DNA from: Siphonodentalium dalli
Taxonomy: Eukaryota > Mollusca > Scaphopoda > Gadilida > Siphonodentaliidae
DNA: 64,000 nt
Assembly (NCBI GenBank): GCA_032622095.1
Contig: CP136069.1
Coordinates: 186,671,122 to 186,735,121, forward strand
Reading direction: 5' to 3'
The notes under the pieces are model-generated. The model was not told where the DNA came from and did not search any database. It worked only from the letters and a program-made list of their open reading frames with translations. Each line of letters starts with the position of its first letter. The first letter of the stretch is position 1. A program made the translations under genes and the position numbers. This document shows, piece after piece, positions 15,300 to 24,855 of the stretch.

Positions 15300-17238
15300 A
15301 CTTATTTCGTATTACCCCGAAAAAATTGTCGTCGCTATATAGAGAAGACATATTTTACACGGGTCATAACAATCTCGTATGCCCCGTGTAAAACTGATAT
15401 TATCCCGCAAAAATTGTCGTCGCTATATAGAGAAGACATATTTTACACGGGTCATAACAATCTCGTATGCCCCGTGTAAAAATTATATTATCCCGCAAAA
15501 ATTGTCGTCGCTATATAGAGAAGACAGATTTTACACGGGTCATAACAATCTCGTATGCCCCGTGTAAAACTGATATTATCCCGCAAAAATTGTCGTCGCT
15601 ATATAGAGAAGACATATTTTACACGGGTCATAACAATCTCGTATGCCCCGTGTAAAACTGATATTATCTCTCAAAAAATGTCGTCGCTATATAGAGAAGA
15701 CAGATTTTACACGGGTCATAACAATCTCGTATGCCCCGTGTAAAACTGATATTATCCCGCAAAAATTGTCGTCGCTATATAGATAAGACATATTTTACAC
15801 GGGTCATAACAATCTCGTATGCCCCGTGTAAAACTGATATTACCCCGCAAAAATTGTCGTCGCTATATAGAGAAGACAGATTTTACACGGGTCATAACAA
15901 TCTCGTATGCCCCGTGTAAAACTGATATTATCCCGCAAAAATTGTCGTCGCTATATAGAGAAGACATATTTTACACGGGTCATAACAATCTTGTATGCCC
16001 CGTGTAAAACTGATATTATCTCGCAAAAAATGTCGTCGCTATATAGAGAAGACAGATTTTACACGTGTCATAACAATCTCGTATGCCCCGTGTAAAACTG
16101 ATATTATCCCGCAAAAATTGTCGTCGCTATATAGAGAAGACATATTTTACACGGGTCATAACAATCTCGTATGCCCCGTGTAAAACTGATATTACCCCGC
16201 AAAAATTGTCGTCGCTATATAGAGAAGACAGATTTTACACGGGTCATAACAATCTCGTATCCCCGTGTAAAACTGATATTATCCCGCAAAAATTGTCGTC
16301 TCTATATAGAGAAGACATATTTTACACGGGTCATAACAATCTTGTATGCCCGGTGTAAAACTGATATTATCTCTCAAAAAATGTCGTCGCTATATAGAGA
16401 AGACAGATTTTACACGGGGCATAACAATCTCGTATGCCCCGTGTAAAACTGATATTATCCCGCAAAAATTGTCGTCGCTATATAGATAAGACATATTTTA
16501 CACGGGTCATAACAATCTCGTATGCCCCGTGTAAAACTGATATTACCCCGCAAAAATTGTGGTCGCTATATAGAGAAGACAGATTTTACACGGGTCATAA
16601 CAATCTCGTATGCCCCGTGTAAAACTGATATTATCCCGCAAAAATTGTCGTCGCTATATAGAGAAGACATATTTTACACGGGTCATAACAATCTTGTATG
16701 CCCCGTGTAAAACTGATATTATCTCGCAAAAAATGTCGTCGCTATATAGAGAAGACAGATTTTACACGTGTCATAACAATCTCGTATGCCCCGTGTAAAA
16801 CTGATATTATCCCGCAAAAATTGTCGTCGCTATATAGAGAAGACATATTTTACACGGGTCATAACAATCTCGTATGCCCCGTGTAAAACTGATATTACCC
16901 CGCAAAAATTGTCGTCGCTATATAGAGAAGACAGATTTTACACGGGTCATAACAATCTCGTATCCCCGTGTAAAACTGATATTATCCCGCAAAAATTGTC
17001 GTCTCTATATAGAGAAGACATATTTTACACGGGTCATAACAATCTTGTATGCCCGGTGTAAAACTGATATTATCTCGCAAAAAATGTCGTCGCTATATAG
17101 AGAAGACAGATTTTACACGGGTCATAACAATCTCGTATGCCCCGTGTAAAACTGATATTACCCCGCAAAAATTGTCGTCGCTATATAGAGAAGACAGATT
17201 TTACACGGGTCATAAAAATCTCGTATGTCCCGTGTAAA
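15300..17238. repeat. 88-bp tandem repeat (~22 copies) with 703-bp higher-order period
   Basis: Each unit contains TTTTACACGGG and, 20-odd bp later, CCCGTGTAAAA, so every unit can fold into a hairpin. Point variants (GACAGA or GACATA; TTATCCCGC or TTACCCCGC) recur with a 703-bp offset (seven 88-bp units and one 87-bp unit). Overlapping ~62-codon open frames follow the repeat phase and are not considered genes. Confidence 0.95.
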
Positions 17239-17282
17239 ACTGAAATCGGAACATCTTGTTAATATAGACCGGGGATAAATAC

Positions 17283-17420
17283 GTTGCACGGCTTGTTGAG
17301 GGGGGATACGGTGTGGTATGCCCCGGTTGAGTCCCGTATCCCCCTCGGCTATCGCCTCGGGGGATACGGGACTCAACCGGGGCATACCACACCGTATCCC
17401 CCCTCAACAAGCCGTGTAAC
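17283..17420. repeat. Near-perfect 138-bp hairpin
   Basis: Arms of about 64 bp pair almost perfectly: the left arm contains CACGGCTTGTTGAGG and the right arm CCTCAACAAGCCGTG, around a short CGGCTATCG centre. It is GC-rich in an AT-rich setting and shares GGATACGGTGT with the hairpin at 889-1028. It forms the right edge of the 88-bp repeat block. Confidence 0.9.
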
Positions 17421-17425
17421 TTATA

Positions 17426-19074
17426 ATATCACGGGTCCACAGATATAGAATACCATATCACGGGTCCACATATATAGAATACCACATCACGGGTCCACAG
17501 ATATAGAATACCACATCACGGGTCCACAGATATAGAATACCACATCACGTGTCCACATATATAGAATACCACATCACGGGTCCACAGATATATAATACCA
17601 CATCACGGGTCCACAGATATAGAATACCACATCACGGGTCCACAGCTATAGAATACCACATCACGGGTCCACATATATAGAATACCACATCACGGGTCCA
17701 CAGCTATAGAATACCATATCACGGGTCCACAGATATAGAATACCATATCACGGGTCCACAGATATAGAATACCATATCACGGGTCCACAGATATAGAATA
17801 CCACATCACGGGTCCACAGATATAGAATACCATATCACGGATCCACAGATATAGAATACCACATCACGGGTCCACATATATAGAATACCACATCACGGGT
17901 CCACAGATATAGAATACCATATCACGGGTCCACAGATATAGAATACCATATCACGGGTCCACAGATATAGAATACCATATCACGGGTCCACAGATATAGA
18001 ATACCACATCACGGGTCCACAGATATAGAATACCACATCACGGGTCCACAGATATAGAATACCATATCACGGGTCCACAGATATAAAATACCATATCACG
18101 GGTCCACAGATATGGAATACCACATCACGGGTCCACAGATATAGAATACCATATCACGGGTCCACATATATAGAATACCACATCACGGGTCCACAGATAT
18201 AGAATACCATATCACGGGTCCACAGATATAGAATACCATATCACGGGTCCACAGATATAGAATACTATATCACGGGTCCACATATATAGAATACCACATC
18301 ACGGGTCCACAGATATGGAATACCATATCACGGGTCCACAGATATAAAATACCACATCACGGGTCCACAGATATAGAATACCACATCACGGGTCCACAGA
18401 TATAGAATACCATATCACGGGTCCACAGATATAGAATACCATATCACGGGTCCACATATATAGAATACCATATCACGGGTCCACAGATATAGAATACCAT
18501 ATTACGGGTCCACAGATATATAATACCATATCACGGGTCCACAGATATAGAATACCATATCACGGGTCCACAGATATAGAATACCATATCACGGGTCCAC
18601 AGATATAGAATACCGTATCACGGGTCCACATATATAGAATACCATATCACGGGTCCACAGATATAGAATACCATATCACGGGTCCACAGATATAGAATAC
18701 CATATCACGGGTCCACAGATATAGAATACCATATCACGGGTCCACAGATATAGAATACCATATCACGGGTCCACAGATATAGAATACCATATCACGGGTC
18801 CACAGATATAGAATACCATATCACGGGTCCACATATATAGAATACCATATCACGGGTCCACAGATATAGAATACCATATCACGGGTCTACAGATATAGAA
18901 TACCATATCACGGGTCCACAGATATAGAATACCATATCACGGGTCCACAGATATAGAATACCATATCACGGGTCCACAGATATAGAATACCATATCACGG
19001 GTCCACAGATATAGAATACCATATCACGGGTCCACAGATATAGAATACCATATCACGGGTCCACAGATATAGAA
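17426..19074. repeat. 29-bp satellite array 3
   Basis: About 57 further monomers of the 29-bp satellite, resuming directly after the hairpin block. It ends abruptly at 'gatatagaag' in unique sequence. The left half is richer in CACATCACG variants, the right half is closer to the consensus. Confidence 0.96.
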
Positions 19075-20240
19075 GGTAATACAATTTAACTAATACAAAT
19101 ATAATCGCGTGTCACTTTAAATTTCATATACCCATCATGTACATTCAACTGCGCCAGTTATAATACACCTTAAGTGCCAGTATAAACCTTTAATAGTGTA
19201 TTTAAACAAACACCACGTCCGGCATAACATGCACGGAAATCGATACCGTCGCGATTATTTTGGCAAATTGTACGAAGTTTGGTATTGAAGAAATCTATAG
19301 GCCTTTTTTGCCATTCAGGGTATAGATCAAGGACTTGGTCTATACGGGTGGACTGGTCTGTCCAATTAGAGCCGTGCGCTTACTCCCGAAACTACACGTA
19401 TATATCATAACAGCTTGCTTTATATATGTCAGTGGACCAGAAGCGTACCCGAGGACCTGAAGCAAGCATTTTTTCATAGGACAACATTCTAATTAAACAC
19501 ACAATTTTCGGAACCGGACGTAGTAAATCTTTTCCAAACAATTGATTCCTTCTGTGTTATCAAGCTCGAACGGTAAGTCAAATACACGGTTCATAGGTAT
19601 GCATTAACAAAATGTCCGAATTTGGCCGATTAATAAGCATTGTACTAAATTTGACAGTACTAGTATATGTGACATGTTCGTATTGTCCCACGAATCAGTG
19701 TCACATTAACAACGACACCTCTGAAATCGTTCAAACAATGAAACCTTTTTGTGATAGTGTGTGGAAGCCTGACATAATAAATCTCCTATTAAAATAACAG
19801 AAACACACAACTAATGAACCCCATATAAAGAGCGTTTATATTCAACTCGCTTGGAAGTTGGAACCCAATAGCTGTTAGTGCTTGATATATCATGCATAAG
19901 TATACATATCTTATTTGCACGAAGATAACTTAATTGTTACTGTTATGGATTGGACAACACCAATGTATAACTTATCTATAAATGCGTGTACCTTTAATTC
20001 AGGTACGACATATATGGGAAACTCGGTACCTAATATATACCGGAGGACATGGGGCTTTCTTGCTTATTTTATTACAACTTTCTGACAGATTCTTGAAACT
20101 ACCTATACAGCAGGTTGCTCTGCCTATCATTAGCTTATGTCAGCTTCCGGTGGGCAAGACATGGTACCACTTATCGTGGACTGATGTGTCATTGTGTCCC
20201 CCCTTTACTCACATATTAATGTGGGTCATACAAAGCTACG
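19075..20240. other. Non-repetitive intergenic DNA
   Basis: About 1.2 kb with no recognised domain. It contains one weak candidate exon (19,612-19,797, described separately). A 100-codon open frame at 19,982-20,284 runs into the minisatellite and shows no family resemblance. Confidence 0.5.
19612..19797 (+). CDS. Weak candidate: short secreted-type peptide or first exon
   Basis: Sixty-one codons from ATG. Residues 7-22 are hydrophobic (ISIVLNLTVLVYVTCS) and could be a signal peptide, followed by a short cysteine-bearing segment (CSYCPTNQC, later FC). A possible splice donor (GGTAAGTC) lies just upstream, so it could equally be chance or part of a split gene. No family recognised. Listed only because a signal peptide followed by clustered cysteines is more than random frames nearby show. 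Confidence 0.15.
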   Translation: MSEFGRLISIVLNLTVLVYVTCSYCPTNQCHINNDTSEIVQTMKPFCDSVWKPDIINLLLK

Positions 20241-20437
20241 ATTTTGTGTGTACTACTCATCCAATGGACTACGATCATCTCTAATTACATTTGTTTGTAA
20301 CTACTCGTCCAATGGGCAACGATAAACTATAACTATATTTATGGGGAACTACTCGTCCACCGGACAATGGCAACCTGTAACTACATTTGCGTGGAACTCC
20401 TCGCCCCAGGGATAACATTAACTTTTAACTACATGTA
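20241..20437. repeat. 47-48-bp minisatellite, left flank of the Polinton
   Basis: Four or so degenerate copies of a unit containing ACTACTCGTCCAATGGACTA and a TTTAACTACAT segment. The same repeat continues in the same orientation to the right of the Polinton (37,125-37,600), which shows that the transposon landed inside it. Confidence 0.85.
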
Positions 20438-20765
20438 AGTAGTAATGGGGGCCACTATGGCCCAGTACCCCCCAGTGGGGGCCACTATGGCCCAGTACCC
20501 CCCCCCCCCAGTGGGGGCCACTATGGCCCTGTACCCCCCAGTGGGGGCCACTATGGCCCAGTACCCCCCAGTGGGGGCCACTATGGCCCAGTATCGAATA
20601 CTGGACCATCTAGGACCATATATGGTCCAGTATTCGATACTGGGCCATAGTGGCCCCCACTGAGGGGTACTGGGCCATAGTTACCTCCTGAGGATAGATG
20701 TTCCTGTCATTGATGTGACATTTCTGATCGAAAAAATTAAAATGGACTTAGACATTTTTTCATTA
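20438..20765. repeat. Polinton left terminal inverted repeat
   Basis: Inverted match to about 36,785-37,124. The outer part is five copies of a 30-bp unit (GGGGGCCACTATGGCCCAGT and then ACCCCCCAGT-type), one of them with an expanded C run near 20,500. Then comes a palindrome around TCGAATACTGGACCAT (about 20,590-20,645), one inverted unit, and a unique part with CATTGATGTGACATTT and AAAATGGACTTAGA. The two ends differ in unit number, showing the tandem units have changed since insertion or are not homogenised. Confidence 0.93.
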
Positions 20766-21126
20766 CTATTTTAAAGTTTGTATAATTCTGACCAGAGATG
20801 ACACATCGATACGAACAGAATCAATTGGTGGGGATCCTACAGTGAAAACGATTTTGTTGAAATTTATCATTTAATTTTCAAAAACAAGAACAAGAACAAT
20901 GAACAATAATATATTATTATACATCAATAATATTAACAAAGGACAATAATTTATGTACAAAACAAGGTCTCAGATTTGAATAAACTTAATTGAACATCCT
21001 ACAACATCCTACGCTGAATCAATAACAAAAGAGTCTATTTTGTGGAGTTGTTGACACATTCGTTGTTATCTGGTCGTCGTCTTCTTTGCGTTGTATGTAT
21101 ATCAGCCGTCGATGTCCTGGTGAAGT
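20766..21126. other. Non-coding segment inside the left TIR
   Basis: AT-rich spacer between the terminal repeat and the protease gene; it would form the 3' untranslated region of leftward transcripts. I see no gene. On the minus strand an ATTAAA at about 20,871-20,876 is a possible variant poly(A) signal. Confidence 0.4.
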
Positions 21127-21600
21127 TTAATTCAACAGCAAATTTGCTTTTCTGTATAATCGACCATAGTGCTTTCCAAACCATCGAACTATTGTTCTGT
21201 CATTCTTGAAGAAATCCCGAGAATTGAATAATCTTTTCATCCTCTTTCCTTTCATCATGTGGTGGAGTGCGAATATACAATATAATCCACACACATTTGT
21301 CGCACGATGTTGATATCGTGTTGTATTCATAGTCCATGCTGATGAGTTCCTTTTTATGAATGGTAACATATATCGTCTCGGTGGTGGTAGTCCAAATGAG
21401 TCGAAGTATACAGCTGATCTTCCCTTGAATAACAACAATGTCCAGTGTTCTCCTGGCTGATCCGATGAGTGCGTGTTCACAATATATGCTTGAATATGCT
21501 GCGGTTTCTTCTCTGGTAACAGATCTCTAGCACAAACATGTGTGTTAAGTTTACACAACCAGGAATTGTCCAGAATATATTGGAGTTCAGCTGTCTGCAT
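21127..21600 (-). CDS. PRO: Adenovirus-type maturation cysteine protease
   Basis: A 157-residue protein of the C5/Ulp1 fold. The catalytic set is visible in the right order: His52 in GEHWTLLLF, Asp67 in YFDSFG, oxyanion Gln97, and nucleophile Cys104 in NVCGLYC; the Gln-to-Cys spacing equals that of adenovirus protease. In Polintons and adenoviruses this enzyme is expected to cleave capsid and core precursor proteins at (M/I/L/N/Q)XGG-X sites; two such motifs occur in small proteins of this element. The first codons overlap the end of the upstream 152-residue gene by 14 bp. The reading frame is intact, length is within the family range, and it is the last gene of the leftward block. Confidence 0.93.
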   Translation of the reverse strand: MQTAELQYILDNSWLCKLNTHVCARDLLPEKKPQHIQAYIVNTHSSDQPGEHWTLLLFKGRSAVYFDSFGLPPPRRYMLPFIKRNSSAWTMNTTRYQHRATNVCGLYCIFALHHMMKGKRMKRLFNSRDFFKNDRTIVRWFGKHYGRLYRKANLLLN

Positions 21601-22045
21601 GGTTGTAATTCTCTTTGACTCGCTGTGACCACATCAGAGTCCACTCTGCGTCGAATTGTTTGCGGTTGAGCTCCAAACTGTTTCTCAGATGATCCCACAT
21701 GATGAATGCTTCGAACTTCTCCTTGCAGTGTGGGTTTAACAATATCAGCTTCGGGAACCATCTTTCCATAACATTGTATATGTCAAGTTTAATCAGTGCT
21801 AAGTCGATAAACTGGTTTGTCCAATCATCAGTTGTAGAGAACAAACACAGAACATGTTCACGTTGACTAGGATGTTCTATTTTACATCCTTCACAGTTTG
21901 CTGACACTTCCTTGCGAATAAGTTCTTGTAGTTCTTCAATCATAGCGTTGTTGAGTGTGTCCAAGATCAGGTTCCATCTCGGAGCAAAGTTTTGTGAACG
22001 TTGGTATTCTTCATAGTAGTTCCATAGCTGTGATATGAACTCCAT
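21587..22045 (-). CDS. Unnamed Polinton protein with Cys/His cluster
   Basis: A 152-residue intact frame starting 1 bp after the capsid gene stop and overlapping the protease start. Mid-protein it has a CEGCKIEHPSQREHVLC segment (about residues 50-66), a Cys/His arrangement that could bind zinc. The rest is predicted mostly helical and rich in Trp, Leu and Glu. A protein of this size with a similar Cys/His motif is often found between capsid and protease genes in Polintons, as far as I recall, but it has no established function. Position in the capsid cluster suggests a virion or assembly role (inference). Confidence 0.7.
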   Translation of the reverse strand: MEFISQLWNYYEEYQRSQNFAPRWNLILDTLNNAMIEELQELIRKEVSANCEGCKIEHPSQREHVLCLFSTTDDWTNQFIDLALIKLDIYNVMERWFPKLILLNPHCKEKFEAFIMWDHLRNSLELNRKQFDAEWTLMWSQRVKENYNHADS

Positions 22046-22046
22046 C

Positions 22047-23350
22047 CTAATAGTCAGTAAGCACTTCTCTCAAAGCTGTGATCTCTATTTCACTGTCAAA
22101 TTCAGCATACACCAAAACGTTGACGGCTGTAGTGAGAGCTGTCAAGAATTGAAGCTCCAAACGCAGGTTCCCTGTCTTTATAGGATGTAGATGCCCCTCG
22201 TCGCTTCCTTGGTCCGGTGTCAAGTCGAAACCCCACAAACAATAACCATTCATATATTCTTTTAAATTAATGCCAATTGATTTGTTAACACCAAACATTC
22301 CTAAAGATTGATACAAAGATAAATATGATCTGAGACATTGTTTTGTTGCGAAGTTTGGTTCAAATGGACGGTTATGTATTGTATGACCGTCTTGACTAAC
22401 TTCCAATTTATTCAAACTGAAATGTTTGAAGTGGAATGGATTGGTACCCAAATCTCCATTCATATCTTTATTTTCGACCAACGCAATAAAAATTCTCTTT
22501 GGTAATTGTCCTTGAAATAAGTGGTCTTCAATTTTTGATCTAAGTCCAGTACTAATTGTGAAAGTTTTTATTTCTACTCGTCTGATAGGTATTTTCATTT
22601 TTGACTGGACAATTTCTTGATTTAATTTATTTGAGACCGCTGGAAAGAGACTAACTGTTCTGACATGGAACACTGCTGATTCGAAAACAATTTGTCCATC
22701 CTCGCCGCCAATGAGGCAAAATTTTGATGGTGATCTGTTTAATCTGATACGAATTTCAATTCCATTTGGTAAATATTTTTCTTGAAGAAACAGATCAGTG
22801 TGTAAGCGTCCACATAGTTCAACAATTTTACTACCACCGATCAAACTTTCTCTAGAAGTTAATCCAGCATTAGTACCACCTTTGGTACTCTCTTCAAAAT
22901 GTTCTGCTGTATCGCCATACCACATTTCTAAATTTGCTAATTGATTATCTTTATATTCTGGAGAGTATCCCAACAGATTTTCGAAATATGCTCGGTATGG
23001 GTAAGTGTCAGAATTCGAAGTTATCAATTTGTTGTTCAAGTAAACATCGATACTGCTGAACATACTATGAAAGAAATTGTTAACAGGTGCTAATTCCGTA
23101 CCAGCATCCAAATTAGTTCCATCTTTTTTGTAATTTTGAATTTCACATAAAGATAAGATTGATTAATATCTGTCCACTTTTCGGTTTGAGATGGTATGAC
23201 AAACTCTATCGGAGCAGAATTATTCAGCGGTGCAATCGGATGATTTTCGATCCACTGCGATTCTGACATTGTAGCCACCGTTGGTGGAACATGTGTTATA
23301 TCAAGTTCCGATTTATTGCATTCGCATGATCCATTTACCATTTGTGCCAT
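22047..23350 (-). pseudogene. MCP: Major capsid protein (double jelly-roll), split by a frameshift
   Basis: The first frame (23,350 leftward, 86 residues) and the second (to 22,047, about 350 residues) are two parts of one Polinton major capsid protein. The continuity is seen at SYLYVKFKIT in the first part and APVNNFFHSMFSSIDVYLNN in the second, which are adjacent in this family. The break lies at an A run, positions 23,129-23,123 on the minus strand, where the heptamer A AAA AAG is in the correct phase for a -1 slip that would enter the second frame. So it is either a one-base loss (mutation or homopolymer error) or, less likely, a ribosomal frameshift site. Total length about 430 residues is normal. 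It follows the small basic protein gene by 2 bp. Confidence 0.88.
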
Positions 23351-23352
23351 GA

Positions 23353-23727
23353 TTAATCAAAAATATCAAGAGCTCGACTGCTAGGATGTTTTTTCGACTG
23401 ACTTTTTCGGCGTTTGACAGCTGAATGATTCATTTTTGAATTCGCTACTCTTTTTCTAGGTTTTTGTCTCGAGTTCAAAATTTGATTTTTAGCTTGTGTG
23501 CCAAAAGATTTTAAAGCTTTTTTACCTTCATACATCAACGCTTCTTTCGGACTTTTACCTTGATTAATAATTTCATCTGCAACACCAAAAGTGTGTTTTT
23601 TCGCAAGTTGTAAAGCTGTCCGACCAATCGGTTTTAGAAATGGTACAGCAGATCTCATAAGTGATTTGAAAATTGAACCAATACCGTTACCATATTGCCG
23701 TGGTACGCCTCTATACACGGGGAACAT
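23353..23727 (-). CDS. Small basic core/minor capsid-type protein
   Basis: A 124-residue intact protein. The N-terminal third has a glycine-containing amphipathic segment (YGNGIGSIFKSLMRSAVPFL). The C-terminal third is very basic (clusters PRKR, KRRK, SKK), as expected for a DNA- or capsid-interior-binding protein. Polintons commonly encode a short basic protein between penton and major capsid that has been compared with adenovirus core protein X; I rely on position and composition. It ends 2 bp before the major capsid start, and begins 6 bp after the true penton stop. Confidence 0.65.
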   Translation of the reverse strand: MFPVYRGVPRQYGNGIGSIFKSLMRSAVPFLKPIGRTALQLAKKHTFGVADEIINQGKSPKEALMYEGKKALKSFGTQAKNQILNSRQKPRKRVANSKMNHSAVKRRKSQSKKHPSSRALDIFD

Positions 23728-23732
23728 TGTTT

Positions 23733-24585
23733 TTAGAATTCCTCTCGTTTTCTGAAATGCAACTTCGCCAAAGACTTACCACCAATAAACTGAATTGATT
23801 TTCCTGTGTCGCCACTTATATTTACACCAATTTTGTCAAAGTATGACTTTGAAACTGGAACATAATGTACATTTAAAAATTTCATGTTTTACATGTAATC
23901 CGTCGATATCTCTTTTAATTCTGAAAGAAACAACTCGTAAAATTTGTACTTCAACATTTCCAACAATTGTGAAATCGGCAATATCAGAATAAACAAACAT
24001 TAGATTATGACCAACATTCATATCTACACCAAACGGAAATCTATTATTTGAATAAAAATCTTCAGAAGCGTTTTCAGTTTTGTAACCCAACTTGTGCAAA
24101 AGACATTGTGGTAATTCAATTCCTAGTTTTGTGTTACTTAAACTCTTGCGAATAATTTTCACACGTTTTGTAACTTTTGAGTACTTGATGTTAAATCCGT
24201 ATTCGTTTTGCATTGCTTCTCCAAGTGTTTCATCAATTACATCTTGCATTGTATCAAGTAAATCTGCCGCAGAGGTATACGAACCTTTTCGTATCTGTAT
24301 TTCAAGTGCATGAACGCCATCAGGTCTCGTAAATATCTTTTCTTCAAAACGATTTTTAAGAACAGACAGTATTATTGCATCAGTTGTAATCAAATTGAAT
24401 TTACACGAATCCCCTGTAACATTGTATGTTTCTGAAGGTGTTAGCAGTTCGACTAATGCAACTTCCCATTTTACTTTATCAATTTGAATTGGTTTTGGTA
24501 ATTGTACAGTAAAACAACATTGAGTATTGTTTGGATACATTACCATTGAACTGTCGCTCGGAATTGTAATGAAGAAAGAATTCAT
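23733..24585 (-). pseudogene. Minor capsid (penton-like) protein with C-terminal frameshift
   Basis: The open frame from 24,585 encodes 249 residues and ends at 23,836. Residues 1-55 (FFITIPSDSSMVMYPNN, then KWEVALVELLTPSETYNV) match the conserved start of Polinton minor capsid proteins, single jelly-roll penton counterparts. The conserved C-terminal segment of the family is found in another frame just downstream and stops at 23,733-23,735, so a +1 shift occurred near 23,870-23,885 within a T5/A3 homopolymer region. The last 17 residues of the open frame are thus spurious. The start codon overlaps the upstream membrane-protein stop (ATGA). Whether the shift is real decay or a homopolymer error cannot be decided here. 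Confidence 0.82.
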
Positions 24586-24845
24586 ACTTTCAAAATTTCT
24601 GCCGACTGATTTTTCAAATATTTCAAACGCGGTGTTGGTAAAATGTATCCCAAAGAACTACTGAGTAAAATTAACCAAAGTTCGTTATTTTCACTTTGTA
24701 AACTTAAATGAACAATTTCTGTAGCGATTATACCAACAATTATAATAATTTGTGTAAAATATGTTACTTGATTTTTTGCAATTTTTTCTCCACAGATTTG
24801 AAATTGTGATGGAGCATCCAGAACAACTGAACCATTTTGAGACAT
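24582..24845 (-). CDS. Small two-helix membrane protein of the capsid cluster
   Basis: Eighty-seven residues from the ATG at 24,845 (MSQNGSVVLDAPSQF). The upstream extension of this frame lies inside the integrase gene and is discarded. Two hydrophobic stretches are evident: TYFTQIIIIVGIIATEIVHL and ELWLILLSSSLGYILPTPRL. It lies 10 bp after integrase and its stop overlaps the penton start as ATGA. Short hydrophobic proteins at this position recur in Polintons; role unknown, perhaps membrane interaction of a virion (inference). Confidence 0.65.
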   Translation of the reverse strand: MSQNGSVVLDAPSQFQICGEKIAKNQVTYFTQIIIIVGIIATEIVHLSLQSENNELWLILLSSSLGYILPTPRLKYLKNQSAEILKV

Positions 24846-24855
24846 GTTAAAAGTT

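Larger units (their letters stand above)
15237..17425. mobile_element. 88-bp tandem block with terminal hairpin, inserted in the satellite
   Basis: A block unlike the surrounding 29-bp satellite. Its left end carries CCATACCACGCCGTATCCC, and the inverse motif GGGATACGGTGTGGTATG opens the hairpin at its right end, so it is bounded by related inverted sequences. The interior is ~22 copies of an 88-bp repeat. The satellite phrase ATATCACGGGTC is present on both sides of the junctions, consistent with insertion and target duplication, although tandem context makes this ambiguous. Internal tandem repeats plus a 3' hairpin are known from non-autonomous Helitron-like elements of molluscs; that assignment is inference. 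Confidence 0.55.

Noticed and set aside
15379-17237. Many overlapping ~62- and 91-codon frames starting MPRVKLILSRKN
   Set aside because: They repeat with the 88-bp unit and overlap each other; they are by-products of a tandem repeat with no start or domain evidence.
17158-17410. Minus-strand frames across the 17.3-kb hairpin
   Set aside because: The sequence is a palindrome; both frames follow from the hairpin and the 88-bp repeat.
4243-19074. Resemblance to a CRISPR array
   Set aside because: Units are contiguous 29-bp repeats without unique spacers and the setting is eukaryotic; it is a satellite.
20418-20663. Gly/His/Pro-rich repeated frames in both TIRs
   Set aside because: They arise from the 30-bp TIR tandem units, in every frame and on both strands.
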